Positions 18,740 to 27,087 of a DNA stretch of 64,000 nt are shown here, in pieces. Source of the DNA: JAXMAZ01 sp046350115. Lineage in GTDB: Bacteria; Planctomycetota; Planctomycetia; Gemmatales; Gemmataceae. The notes beneath the pieces are model-generated. The model had not been told where the DNA came from, did no database searches, and saw only the letters and a program-made list of their open reading frames with translations. Location: assembly GCA_046350115.1 (NCBI GenBank), contig JAXMAZ010000013.1, positions 1-64,000 on the forward strand, written 5' to 3'. Numbering within the stretch: the first letter of the stretch is position 1; every line of letters starts with the position of its first letter. A program made the position numbers and the translations under genes.

Positions 18740-19597
18740 TCACGTCTCCGGGTTCTCGGCCTGATAACGAGCAACGGCGCGGGTGAAGTCGATCGCCTCA
18801 GTGATCTGCCTGATGGTCAAATCTCGGTCGGGGCCTGGGGATTCGGCCTCGGCTTCGCCGAGGAACCGCTCCAGAGCCGCGAGATCCCAGTGTAGGTACG
18901 GGTTACTAAATGGCTCGGCGGGCGGGCGGGCCGGGGGCTTGCTCTCGGGGGTGTCTGCCGGTGCGGACGCCGCCGGATTCAGCTCCGCTTCAGGTGGTGC
19001 AGCGGGGGTAGCGGTCGTGAGCGTATTGCCCGTACCCACCCGCAACTCGGCCACGCACTCGACGAGGTCCACCAGCCCCCGGAGTTGCCCCTCCTCCTCC
19101 GCTAGCGGGTGTCCGGCGAAGTAGGCTTCCCCGCCCGGCATCCGAGCGATCTCTTCCAGTGCGTGCTCCTGAAAATTCGGAAACAGAACCGCCAGTGCTG
19201 CGGCCCCCTCCTCCGACGCCCCGACCCGGATCGACCCGAGGGACAACGAGTCGAACTTGAACACGTCGGCCGTCCCGATGACCCGGTTCAGGAGCGCGAC
19301 GAGGGCGCGGACGTGCGGCGAGTTCTCCAGCAACCCAACCGGGCCGCGGATGACGATCTCGATGACCCGAACAGGGTCCGTGTCCGCGCCCAGGTCCGCA
19401 AGCACCCCGGCCTCGACGTTCAGGGCGGCGGCGATCTTGTTTAGCGTCGCCTTGAACACCTCGCCGCCGTCCATCGCTCGGTAAATCGTCTTGGGCGAGC
19501 GGCCAATCCGGGTCGCCACCGCCTCCGGGGTCACGACGCGCTCGTTCATCAGCTTCCTGAGCCGCTGGCCGTTCACCTTGATCGTGCGGGTCGGCAT
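18740..19597 (-). CDS. XRE-family helix-turn-helix regulator (285 aa)
   Basis: A 285-residue protein starting MPTRTIKVNGQRLRKLM at 19595-19597. Residues 10-65 form an XRE/Cro HTH domain (ERVVTPEAVATRIGRSPKTIYRA, then a second helix set ending LNVEAGVLADL). A central domain of unknown type (VRVIEIVIRGPVGLLENS) precedes a Pro/Ala-rich linker and a helical C-terminus. The gene faces away from the ECF sigma gene at 19843, and the 245-base spacer contains AT-rich stretches suited to divergent promoters. I infer it represses one or both transcription units of the element. Confidence 0.75.
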   Translation of the reverse strand: MPTRTIKVNGQRLRKLMNERVVTPEAVATRIGRSPKTIYRAMDGGEVFKATLNKIAAALNVEAGVLADLGADTDPVRVIEIVIRGPVGLLENSPHVRALVALLNRVIGTADVFKFDSLSLGSIRVGASEEGAAALAVLFPNFQEHALEEIARMPGGEAYFAGHPLAEEEGQLRGLVDLVECVAELRVGTGNTLTTATPAAPPEAELNPAASAPADTPESKPPARPPAEPFSNPYLHWDLAALERFLGEAEAESPGPDRDLTIRQITEAIDFTRAVARYQAENPET

Positions 19598-19842
19598 GGG
19601 CAAAAGTCCCAAACGTCCATCAAACGTAAATTGTAATGTTCGGCGGGACGGGTAGAGTTTGCTCATCGGGACGAAGCTGTTTTAGGACGGCTCTCGCCGA
19701 CCCACAACTCGTCCCGCGGCCGGTCGTTGCGGGCCGAAGCTGACGTCGTTGGCCCGCAGCTCTCGCCGGCCATTCCCTGCCGCAATCACCCGACCCGGCC
19801 GCGGGCGCGTCCCGCCGGCGGCCGGTCCCACCCGGAGGTGTC

Positions 19843-20385
19843 ATGGACACCCGTTCCGACCGGACCCCCTACGCGCCGACCGACGCCGTTACCCTGCTGG
19901 CCGACCGCCACGCCGAGCTGGTCGCCATGCTCGTCCGCCTGCGGTTCAGCCGCCACGACGCCGAGGACGCGGTCCAGAACGCGGCCGTGGTGTGTCTCCG
20001 CCACGCCCGAAGCGGACGCGACCGCCCGGTCGCCAACCTGGACGGGTGGCTGCGGGTGGTCGTCCTGCGGGCGGCGTACCGGGTCGCCCGCCGGCGGCTC
20101 CGCGGCGACCCGGCCGCCCTCGACCAGCTCGCCGCCCGCGAGGCCGACGAGGTCGAGCGCCGGGACGAGGCGTCGGCCGTGTGCCGGGCGATCCGCCGGC
20201 TGCCGCGGAAACTGCGGGACACGCTTTGCCTCTGCACGTTCGACGGCCTGACCTACGAGGAGGCCGCGCCGCGGCTGGGCGTCTCCGTCGGGCAGGTCGG
20301 CCGGCGGCTGAACCAGGCCCGCGCGGAACTCACCGCGACCCTGGCCGCCACGCTCCGCGGCGGCCGGGTGCCGGCGGGCGTCTGA
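19843..20385 (+). CDS. ECF-type RNA polymerase sigma factor of the mobile element
   Basis: A 180-residue sigma-70 family protein with a region 2 (LVRLRFSRHDAEDAVQNAAVV, then NLDGWLRVVVLRAAYRVARR) and a region 4 HTH (TYEEAAPRLGVSVGQVGRRL). A good ribosome-binding site (CGGAGGTGTC) precedes the ATG. Alternative sigma factors direct RNA polymerase to specific promoters. Here it heads the block containing the ParB-like protein and the coupling protein, so it probably turns on transfer genes. No anti-sigma factor is visible next to it. Confidence 0.82.
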   Translation: MDTRSDRTPYAPTDAVTLLADRHAELVAMLVRLRFSRHDAEDAVQNAAVVCLRHARSGRDRPVANLDGWLRVVVLRAAYRVARRRLRGDPAALDQLAAREADEVERRDEASAVCRAIRRLPRKLRDTLCLCTFDGLTYEEAAPRLGVSVGQVGRRLNQARAELTATLAATLRGGRVPAGV

Positions 20386-20489
20386 CGGCGCGTGCCCGGC
20401 CCGGCGGGGCGGCTCACTCCCTGTGGGCCGCCCCGCGGGCGGGCACGGTGTCCCGACCGCATACGCCCGACCCCGTTCCCGAGAGCCCC

Positions 20490-21317
20490 ATGCCCGTCAG
20501 CGAGTACCTGCTCGAACACGCCGACCCCAAATCCCTGCGTCTCAACCCGGCCAACATCCGCACCGCCCGCGACGAGGCCGAGGACCGCCGGCTGGCCGAG
20601 AGCGTCGCCCGGCTGGGCGTCCTCCAGCCGCCGGGGGTGCTGCCGGACGGGCTGGTCGCGTGGGGCAACCGGCGGGTGGCGGCGGCGGTCGCCGCCGGCC
20701 TGCCCGCCGTCCCGGTCATCCGCCTCCAGCAGCCGCTCACCGAGGCCGAGTTTCTCCTCCGCCAGTTCGCCGAGAACGACCTGCGTGTCGGGCTGAGCGA
20801 CCCGGAGGTGTACCTGTTCTGCACCGCCCTGAAGGCCAAGTGCCCGGGGCTGACGAACGCCGAGCTGGCCGCCCAGGTGCAGAAGGACGCCTCCATGCTC
20901 ACCCGCGTGTTCGCCGTGGACCGGCTCGTCCCGGCCGCCCGGGAGGCGTTCCTGAGCGGGGCGTTCGGCTTCTCCATCGCCTACGAGATCAGCAAAGGCG
21001 AGACGGCCGACGAGCAGCACCGGCTCCTGGCCGAGCGGCTCGGCGGGTCCAGCCGGGCCGCCCTGACCCGCCCCCGGCCGAAAGGCAACCCGGGCGAAGA
21101 CGGCGTGAAGGCGGACAGCCTGCGGGTGGCGCTCGGCGGCGGGGTGACGGTCACGGTCCGCGGCCCGGACCTCACCCTGGCCCGGGCGGCCGAGCTGCTC
21201 GACCGGGCGGGCAAGGAGGCCGAGAAGGCCCGCGCCCAGAACCTGAACGTCCGCACCGCCCAGCAGGTGTGGAAGCAGCGGGCGACGGCCAAGCCGGCCG
21301 CCCCCGCCGCCAAGTGA
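20490..21317 (+). CDS. ParB/Spo0J-like nuclease-domain protein
   Basis: A 275-residue ParB-family protein. The N-terminal ParB domain shows SLRLNPANIRTARDEAEDRRLAES, then GVLQPPGVLPDG and GNRRVAAAVAAG, equivalent to the GERRYRA box. Next come an HTH-like middle (TNAELAAQVQKDASMLTRVFAVDRL) and a basic helical tail. No ParA partner is present, so it may regulate transcription or stabilise the element rather than drive partition. It lies between the sigma factor and the first coupling-protein fragment, in the same direction. Confidence 0.75.
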   Translation: MPVSEYLLEHADPKSLRLNPANIRTARDEAEDRRLAESVARLGVLQPPGVLPDGLVAWGNRRVAAAVAAGLPAVPVIRLQQPLTEAEFLLRQFAENDLRVGLSDPEVYLFCTALKAKCPGLTNAELAAQVQKDASMLTRVFAVDRLVPAAREAFLSGAFGFSIAYEISKGETADEQHRLLAERLGGSSRAALTRPRPKGNPGEDGVKADSLRVALGGGVTVTVRGPDLTLARAAELLDRAGKEAEKARAQNLNVRTAQQVWKQRATAKPAAPAAK

Positions 21318-21339
21318 CCGCGTCCGCGGAGGGGGAACC

Positions 21340-21555
21340 GTGGTGGACCGCGTGTGCCGGCGGATGCTGATCGTGGGGGTGGCGGGCCTAGCCGCCGCCC
21401 TCGTCATTGTTGCCGTCCGCTTCCCGCAGGTGGCGATGCTCGGCGGACTCATCGCGGTAGTCGTTCTCCGGCGGCGGGCGGCCCGGGGGCACAACGTGTA
21501 CGGGACCGCCCAGTGGTGTACGGCGGACGACGCCCGAAGGGCAGGACTGTTATGA
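21340..21555 (+). CDS. Coupling protein (VirD4/TraG) fragment 1: membrane anchor
   Basis: A 71-residue protein starting at a GTG behind a strong GGAGGGGG site. It contains two hydrophobic helices (about 9-26 and 31-44) and ends YGTAQWCTADDARRAGLL, which matches the end of the membrane region of VirD4/TraG coupling proteins just before the cytosolic ATPase. The stop TGA overlaps the next start as ATGA (21552-21555). I read it as the N-terminal part of a three-piece coupling protein that docks the relaxosome to a transfer channel. Confidence 0.75.
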   Translation: MVDRVCRRMLIVGVAGLAAALVIVAVRFPQVAMLGGLIAVVVLRRRAARGHNVYGTAQWCTADDARRAGLL

Positions 21556-22472
21556 GCGGACTCCCGATCGGCCGGCTGATCGACGCCTCCCGCCCGTCGC
21601 GGTGGCAGGCCGTCCGCGACCTGTTCCGGCGGGCCGTCCCGGACGCCGACGCGGTGGCCCGGTTCGTCGGAGCGTTCACCGCCGTCAAGCCGCCGGCCCC
21701 GGCCGTCCGGCTGACGACGAGCGTCCACACCCTCACCGTGGCCCCGCCCGGGGCCGGCAAGTCCACCGGCCTCGTTGTGCCCTTCCTGCGGGAGTGCCCC
21801 GACAGCGGGGTGGTGCTCGACGTGAAGGGGGAACTGTACCGGCTCACCCACGCCAGCCGGCTGGCGATGGGGCACGCACTGCACGTACTCGACCCGTGGC
21901 AGGTCGTGACCCGTCAGCCCGCGACCCTCAACCCGTTCGACTGGGAAGATCCGTCCGACCCGGCGGCGCTCGACTTCGCCCGTGACCTGGCCGAGAGCGT
22001 GGTCGTCCGCACGGCGCGGGACGAGCCGCACTGGCCGGACATGGCTGAGTTGTTCATCGGCGGGGCGGCCGCGGCCGTCCTCACCTTCGCGGCTGAGGGC
22101 CGGTGTCATTTGGGGACGGTGTGCAACATCCTGGCCGACCGGGGTCAGCTCGACCAGACGGTACAGGCGCTCCAGGAGTCGCCGGCTTGGGACGGCATCC
22201 TGGCCCGCATCGGCCATCAGATGTCCCGGGCCGGCTCCGAAGAAATCGAGAGCGTCCTGAGCACCAGCAACCGGATGCTCCGGTTCATGTCCTCCCCGGC
22301 TGTGGCTAGCAGTTTGGCGGCCAGCACCTTCGACCCGGCCGACGTGTGGAAGCGCCGCTGCACGGTATACCTGATGATCCCCGCCCAGCACCTGCGGCCG
22401 AACGCGGGTCTGTTGCGGCTGTGGCTCTCGACCTTCCACCGGGCGGTCCTCCGCCGGGGGGTGCGGGAATGA
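21552..22472 (+). CDS. Coupling protein (VirD4/TraG) fragment 2: Walker A half
   Basis: A 306-residue protein starting MSGLPIGRLID, which continues the family sequence exactly where fragment 1 stops. Walker A reads VAPPGAGKSTGLVVP (about residues 69-83), followed by VVLDVKGELYRLT, typical of TraG/TraD. It ends at TFHRAVLRRGVRE, just before the expected Walker B. Start and stop codons both overlap the neighbours as ATGA, so the three products should be made in matched amounts. Alone it lacks Walker B and cannot be a complete ATPase. Confidence 0.8.
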   Translation: MSGLPIGRLIDASRPSRWQAVRDLFRRAVPDADAVARFVGAFTAVKPPAPAVRLTTSVHTLTVAPPGAGKSTGLVVPFLRECPDSGVVLDVKGELYRLTHASRLAMGHALHVLDPWQVVTRQPATLNPFDWEDPSDPAALDFARDLAESVVVRTARDEPHWPDMAELFIGGAAAAVLTFAAEGRCHLGTVCNILADRGQLDQTVQALQESPAWDGILARIGHQMSRAGSEEIESVLSTSNRMLRFMSSPAVASSLAASTFDPADVWKRRCTVYLMIPAQHLRPNAGLLRLWLSTFHRAVLRRGVRE

Positions 22473-23158
22473 GCCTGGTCCACATGGTCATCGACGAGGC
22501 GGCCGCCCTCGGCCCGCTCGAAGCGATCAACGACATGCTCGCACTGGGCCGTGGATACGGCCTGCGAGTCCACCTGTTCTACCAGAACGCCGCCCAGCTC
22601 ATGCGATGCTACCCGGACGGGCAGCACCAGGTCGTGTTGGGCACGACCACCAACATCTACTTCGGGGCGCACGACTGGGTGACGTGCGAGGAGATCAGCA
22701 AGCGGTCCGGCTCCCGGACGGCCGTGGTGGACAGCGGCGGCACCGGGGTGGGCGGCAGCCGCCAGACGTCCGACGGGGCCGGGGCCGGCAGCACCGGGTG
22801 GTCGCACAATTCGAGCGAGAACTGGTCGTTCGTCGGCGAGCCGCTCATCCGGCCGGAGCAGGTGGCCGCCCTGCCGAACCGGGTGGCCATCACGTTCGCG
22901 CCCGGCGTCCCGGCCCCGCTGCTCACCTGGCTCACCCGGTACTACGAGGAACCGCCGCCGCCCAAGAACGGCGCGTGGCTCCCCATCGCCGCCGGCTCTC
23001 TCCTGCGGGCGGCAGCGTTCGCCGCCCTGGGGGTGGCGGCGGCGGTCCTGGCCGCGACGGCGAGGCTCGCCCCGCCGGCCCGCACGGGGCTGGACCCCGT
23101 CTGGCGACAAGCCGCCCCGAGGCAAACTCCGACGACCCCGTCACAGAAAGGAAGGTGA
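22469..23158 (+). CDS. Coupling protein (VirD4/TraG) fragment 3: Walker B half (TraG-D_C-like)
   Basis: A 229-residue protein beginning MSLVHMVIDEAAALGPLEA, which holds the Walker B motif (VIDEAA) of the coupling ATPase, followed by NDMLALGRGYGLRVHLFYQN and CEEISKRSGSRT, the conserved C-terminal TraG/TraM-recognition region. Near the end a hydrophobic stretch (about 173-195) is unusual for this part of the family. Fragments 1 to 3 total 606 residues, close to a normal coupling protein. A frame extension upstream of 22469 is possible but not family-like. Confidence 0.8.
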   Translation: MSLVHMVIDEAAALGPLEAINDMLALGRGYGLRVHLFYQNAAQLMRCYPDGQHQVVLGTTTNIYFGAHDWVTCEEISKRSGSRTAVVDSGGTGVGGSRQTSDGAGAGSTGWSHNSSENWSFVGEPLIRPEQVAALPNRVAITFAPGVPAPLLTWLTRYYEEPPPPKNGAWLPIAAGSLLRAAAFAALGVAAAVLAATARLAPPARTGLDPVWRQAAPRQTPTTPSQKGR

Positions 23159-23160
23159 AC

Positions 23161-23454
23161 GTGGCCCGCCACCCGATGTGGCAGTTCCTGAGACAGGTGG
23201 CCCGCGACATCGACGACCAGGTGTGGTTCAAGTCCGGGCCGCACGGGGCGAGCGAACTCGGGGCCGCCCTCTACGGCCAGCAGAGCAACGCCTACGTGAT
23301 GTACGGCCAGGGCCGGCCGCCGGGGGACCAGTCGGCGCTCCCGCAGGCCGAACAGCAGGCCCAGATGGAACGGGCGCAAGCCGCCGCCGACAACGAACCG
23401 GCCCCCGAGCCGGAGAAGCAGCCCGACCGCGGCCGCAAAGGCCGGAGCCGATGA
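23161..23454 (+). CDS. Small hypothetical protein after the coupling-protein genes (97 aa)
   Basis: A 97-residue protein that starts at the GTG 23161, two bases after the preceding stop, with a GGAAGG ribosome-binding site inside that gene's end. It begins ARHPMWQFLRQVARDIDDQVWF, an amphipathic helix, then a Gly/Tyr-rich centre (ALYGQQSNAYVMYGQGR) and a charged, Pro/Glu-rich tail. No function is recognised. The position suggests an accessory factor for DNA transfer. Confidence 0.6.
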   Translation: MARHPMWQFLRQVARDIDDQVWFKSGPHGASELGAALYGQQSNAYVMYGQGRPPGDQSALPQAEQQAQMERAQAAADNEPAPEPEKQPDRGRKGRSR

Positions 23455-23561
23455 CCGTGTCTCCGTGTTGCCGTGTCGTCGTGGACACGGAGACACGACC
23501 GACCCCCACGACCACTGGGCCGAGACCGGCCCGCACCCTTCACCCCGACGGAGTCCGACCG

Positions 23562-23777
23562 ATGCTTCCGCTGATTCCCGTCCTCGCCGGCCTGGCCCTC
23601 CTCGGCGGCGGCGCGACCCTGATCTGGTACGACACGCTGACGGCCGAAGAGAAGAAGAAGGCCAACCGGCTGACCGGCGAGTACGCCCAGAGCCTGTTCG
23701 ACAAGGCGGTCGAGGAGCTGTCGCAGCACGAGGCCCGGGTCGTCCACAGCCGCGTCCGGGCGCACTTCCCGGGCTAA
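23562..23777 (+). CDS. Small single-pass membrane protein (71 aa)
   Basis: A 71-residue protein with one N-terminal hydrophobic helix (LPLIPVLAGLALLGGGATLIW, residues about 2-22), then a Lys/Glu-rich cytosolic helix (AEEKKKANRLTGEYAQSLFDK) and a short basic end. I see no lipobox. It could anchor another element protein at the membrane. The spacing of about 100 bases to the previous gene and the same direction suggest one transcript ending at the terminator 23944-23981. Confidence 0.55.
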   Translation: MLPLIPVLAGLALLGGGATLIWYDTLTAEEKKKANRLTGEYAQSLFDKAVEELSQHEARVVHSRVRAHFPG

Positions 23778-23856
23778 CCACCCTCCGGCCTAGCCGGTCC
23801 GCCCCGCTGGTCGCACGGACGGCGGGGCGACCCTCAACCGTGCACCGGAGATTGCC

Positions 23857-23925
23857 ATGAGCCTGTTCGACTGGGTGCAGACGATCGCCGAGGCCATCGC
23901 GGAGACGATCGCGTCCCGGAAGTAG
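23857..23925 (+). CDS. 22-aa amphipathic peptide
   Basis: A tiny open frame (ATG 23857, TAG 23923) encodes MSLFDWVQTIAEAIAETIASRK. A GGAG ribosome-binding site stands eight bases before the ATG, and a strong terminator begins 18 bases after the stop. The peptide would form an amphipathic helix with Leu, Phe, Trp, Val and Ile on one face. Such peptides may bind membranes or a partner protein, and small toxins look alike. The gene is too short for ordinary gene callers; evidence is the ribosome-binding site, the composition and the placement. Confidence 0.4.
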   Translation: MSLFDWVQTIAEAIAETIASRK

Positions 23926-23943
23926 CCGGCAGTCGTCGTCTAC

Positions 23944-23981
23944 GACGCGGGGCGGGGCGCTGGCCCCGCCCCGCGTCTTTT
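23944..23981 (+). terminator. Rho-independent terminator
   Basis: A perfect 15-bp stem (GACGCGGGGCGGGGC with its complement) closes a GCTG loop and is followed by TTTT. It ends the sigma/ParB/coupling-protein transcription block. Confidence 0.85.
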
Positions 23982-24023
23982 CTCCGGCGTACAGACCACC
24001 CTAGGACTGATTTGGAGGCACGC

Positions 24024-24248
24024 ATGTTGACCGTGAAACAGGCCGCCGTCCGTGCGGGCGTGAGCGACTCGCTGGTGTACGCCTGGTGCCGAGACGGCGG
24101 GCTGCGGCACTCGCGGTTCGGCCGGCCGGGCCGCCGTGGGTGCATCCGCATCGCCACCGCTGACCTCGAACGCTATCTGGCCGACTGCACCAGAGACGGC
24201 ACCCCGCTGAACGCTCCCCTCGTCCTGAAGCACGTTGCCGTCCGCTGA
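24024..24248 (+). CDS. Excisionase / AlpA-like helix-turn-helix protein
   Basis: A 74-residue MerR-type HTH protein, MLTVKQAAVRAGVSDSLVYA followed by a wing region (RRGCIRIATADLERYL) typical of excisionase or helix_turn_helix_17 proteins. A GGAGG site sits seven bases before the ATG at 24024. Proteins of this kind bend att DNA for excision or control integrase expression. It lies 5.9 kb from the integrase, opposite in direction, so it could act on the att site in trans. Confidence 0.8.
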   Translation: MLTVKQAAVRAGVSDSLVYAWCRDGGLRHSRFGRPGRRGCIRIATADLERYLADCTRDGTPLNAPLVLKHVAVR

Positions 24249-24477
24249 CAAAACCCCTCCGGTTTCCATAACCGTCCCCGCCCGCAACGGCTATTCGCCC
24301 GGGACTGCGGCAAAGTCTACGTTCTCTTCAGAAGTTCACAAATATGCCACCCCGGCACATCGGCGGATTTTCGTTGCAAATGCTTCATCCGGAAGTAAAT
24401 TGATATCGGGTGAAGCTGGAGTGTTGTTCCAGCAGCAAGGCGAAGAAATCTCTGCCGTTTCACCGGAGGAGTTCGCG

Positions 24478-25872
24478 ATGCGGGTCACCACGGCGCGACG
24501 GTTAGCCTATTTCATCCAGTTCTGCCTCGGCAGCGTCTTCGGCCTTTACATCAACACCTACCTGCTCGACCTGGGCAAGGCGATGAGCCAGTCCCTGGGT
24601 GGCAACGCCGACCCGAAGTTGCTCGGGGTCGGTGCTCTGTTCTTCTGCTTCTTCCTGGAATACTGGCTAAACCTGGTGTCCGGGGCGCTCGGTCAGATCC
24701 GGGAGCGTTGGGTGTTCGTCACCAGCTTCACGCTCCGGGGCGCTTTCGCCCTTCTGGTGGCACTCACGACGACGCAGCTCACCGCGACCCCGTGGGGGGC
24801 CGTGCCCGGGGCGCTGTTGGCGATGGCCTGTTTCGCGGTGGCGTTCACGCTGTTCGCCGGGAACTGGATGGCCTGGCTCCAGCGTCAGGCCGACGGCTAC
24901 GAACCCCGGCCTGACAACCGCCGGTTCGTCTGGAACGACACTTGTCGGTACGCCGGGGCGGTGGCCGGGGCGACCGCCGCGGTCCTCCTGCCGGCCGCCC
25001 CGGCTTGGCCGCACTACCTGGCGGGGGCCGCCATCTGCTTCCCGGTCGCTCTGCTGTGCCTAATGCTGCCCACGCGGGCGGCCGCGGACCAGACGGCAGG
25101 GCCATCTCCGGCCGCGGCCAGTCGGCCGGTCGGCTTGATCGAACAGCTCACCCAGACCGTCCGCCGCGGCCGGCAAGCGTTGTGTGGGCTGCCCGTCCTG
25201 AACCGGACGCTCACCGGGGCCGCCTGGGTATACGGCACTTACATCGCGCTGGAGGCGGTCGTACCTATTGTCTTCCTGTCGCGGTTCCCGCAGGATGCGT
25301 CCGACCGGACCACCAAGGAGCGGCTGCTCGTCCTCGCCGTCCTGGTCGGGTGCCAGTTCCTGCCGGCGATGCTCGGGGCCTTGTCCATCGCCGTCGTCGC
25401 CCGCCGTCGGGACGAGGGCTACACCACCACCCTCCCCCAGCTCCGAATCGAGACGGCCGTGTTCGGTGGCGTGTGCGTGCTGCCCGCCGCCGCCTCGCTG
25501 TTTAGCGACTCGGTGGCCGAGCTGTGGCTCGCGGGTGCGGCCGTGTTCGTCGCCCGCTTCTGGCAGGCACGACTGGCCCCGCAGTACATGAGCTTCAACA
25601 GCGGCATCGCGAATCGCCAGCCGGGGGTCGGGAACGTCCTGTTGGCGGTCGGCGAGCGGCGGAACACGGTGGCGGCGATGCTCGTTCTCGCGCTGGTGGC
25701 GAGCAGCTCCTTCGTCGTCCCGGCCGGCGTGCAGGCCGCCGCCCAGAAGGCCCATTACCTGTACTGGGCCGTGGCCGCCGCCGCGGCCGGCCTCGTCCTT
25801 TACGCCCTGGCCGTCCTGCGGGAGCCGGCCCTTGTCCCGGAACAACCTTTGCCGGAAGAGGTCAACGCATGA
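24478..25872 (+). CDS. MFS-like polytopic membrane protein, first gene of a cargo pair
   Basis: A 464-residue protein with about 12 hydrophobic segments, starting at ATG 24478 behind a GGAGGAG site. Segments include FIQFCLGSVFGLYINTYLLD, LGVGALFFCFFLEYWLNLVSG and several Ala/Leu/Val-rich helices up to the C-terminus. The architecture resembles the major facilitator fold, but I see no clear transporter signature and cannot name a substrate. A frame extension up to 24235 is AT-rich and noncoding in character. The stop overlaps the next start as ATGA (25869-25872), so both proteins are probably made together and act together. Confidence 0.7.
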   Translation: MRVTTARRLAYFIQFCLGSVFGLYINTYLLDLGKAMSQSLGGNADPKLLGVGALFFCFFLEYWLNLVSGALGQIRERWVFVTSFTLRGAFALLVALTTTQLTATPWGAVPGALLAMACFAVAFTLFAGNWMAWLQRQADGYEPRPDNRRFVWNDTCRYAGAVAGATAAVLLPAAPAWPHYLAGAAICFPVALLCLMLPTRAAADQTAGPSPAAASRPVGLIEQLTQTVRRGRQALCGLPVLNRTLTGAAWVYGTYIALEAVVPIVFLSRFPQDASDRTTKERLLVLAVLVGCQFLPAMLGALSIAVVARRRDEGYTTTLPQLRIETAVFGGVCVLPAAASLFSDSVAELWLAGAAVFVARFWQARLAPQYMSFNSGIANRQPGVGNVLLAVGERRNTVAAMLVLALVASSSFVVPAGVQAAAQKAHYLYWAVAAAAAGLVLYALAVLREPALVPEQPLPEEVNA

Positions 25873-27056
25873 GCGCCGTCGTCAAGTCGCGTGAACGGGC
25901 TGGGAACCCCTCGCCCTTGGGGAACGAGGAGATGGCGGAGAAGCAACCGAGAGAGGGCCAGCCGGACGGGTCGAACGGCCAGGCCAGCAAGTCGAAACGG
26001 GGCAGGAAGCCGAAGAAGCCGAAGAAGCCGCTGTTCTTCCGGCTTGACGAAGAGGACAAGGACTGGCTGTCCGGACTCGACCAGCTGAGCGGGGCGTGGA
26101 CAGAGCAGTTCGCCATCGAGCGGCTGGTCAAGTACGCTCGCAGCCTGCCCGAGTACGAACTGGAGGCCATCCTCGGCGGGCCGAACCTGGTAAAACGGGT
26201 CGGGTCGCTGCTGGCCCTACACAGTTGGGCAAGTCACGCCTTCTTGCTCAAGCACTGGCACTGGAGCGCACTCTGCTACGCACAACTGAGCAGCGACCCG
26301 GGCGCTTCGAAGGAGGAGCGGGCGTTCGCCTTGTACCGGCTCGGGTTCGTGTATCTCGACATCGCGATCGAACTGAGGGCCAACGCCCTACGGCTTGCCG
26401 GCCAAGACAGAGGGGGCGCGAACAGGGGCGACAAGAAGGGCCACGTTGAGAAGGTGTGGAAGCTGCACTACGAGAAAGCCGTCGATGCCCTGAAGAAGTC
26501 GGTTGCGTATAGCACGCAAGCCCGCGAGTTCGTCCGCCAACCGTTGCTGCCGTACAACATCGGCTGCGCCTACTCCCTGATGGCGTCTTACACCGTCGAG
26601 TCGAACATCCAGTACACCGACCTGTTCGGCAAGCTGCTGGCCGAGGAGGTCTCGGCCGCCGGCACGCTGAAGGTGTGGGAGAAGAGCATCGGGCCGGACT
26701 GGCGAACCGCGCTCCGGCCGAAGGGGGCTTCCAGGATCGCCCTGGAAGACGTGGTTGACGGGTACGGCGACAACGCGATGTCGTTCCTCCGGGAATCAGT
26801 CGACCGACTGGCCCCCCAAGATCCCGAAGCCTCAAGTAAGCGGGCCAAGTCACAGCGGGTGCCAGAGGCCGACCCGGATTTCGTGGTCCGCTTCGCCGAA
26901 CAGCCGCCCGATTCCGACCTCTGCTTCGTCCGGTTCGACGAGAACTACCAGGAACAATACGAGCGGTGGAAGAAGAGCGTGGACCATACGAACGGCTGGG
27001 TACTTAGGGCTTACGAGCGACTCCAGTCTCTCATCGAGGCCCCGAAGGGAAGTTAG
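25869..27056 (+). CDS. TPR-like helical soluble protein, partner of the membrane protein
   Basis: A 395-residue protein with no signal or membrane segment. The first 50 residues are Lys/Arg/Pro-rich (SKSKRGRKPKKPKKP). The remainder is helical with TPR-like segments, for example RAFALYRLGFVYLDIAIEL, VWKLHYEKAVDALKKSVAYS and LLPYNIGCAYSLMASY. No nuclease or ATPase motif was found. The ATGA overlap with the membrane protein makes a two-component unit likely, with this protein as the cytosolic sensor or adaptor. It is followed by a large hairpin. The function is unknown. Confidence 0.7.
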   Translation: MSAVVKSRERAGNPSPLGNEEMAEKQPREGQPDGSNGQASKSKRGRKPKKPKKPLFFRLDEEDKDWLSGLDQLSGAWTEQFAIERLVKYARSLPEYELEAILGGPNLVKRVGSLLALHSWASHAFLLKHWHWSALCYAQLSSDPGASKEERAFALYRLGFVYLDIAIELRANALRLAGQDRGGANRGDKKGHVEKVWKLHYEKAVDALKKSVAYSTQAREFVRQPLLPYNIGCAYSLMASYTVESNIQYTDLFGKLLAEEVSAAGTLKVWEKSIGPDWRTALRPKGASRIALEDVVDGYGDNAMSFLRESVDRLAPQDPEASSKRAKSQRVPEADPDFVVRFAEQPPDSDLCFVRFDENYQEQYERWKKSVDHTNGWVLRAYERLQSLIEAPKGS

Positions 27057-27087
27057 GGGTAGAACGCCAGTTCGTCGAAGGAGATGT

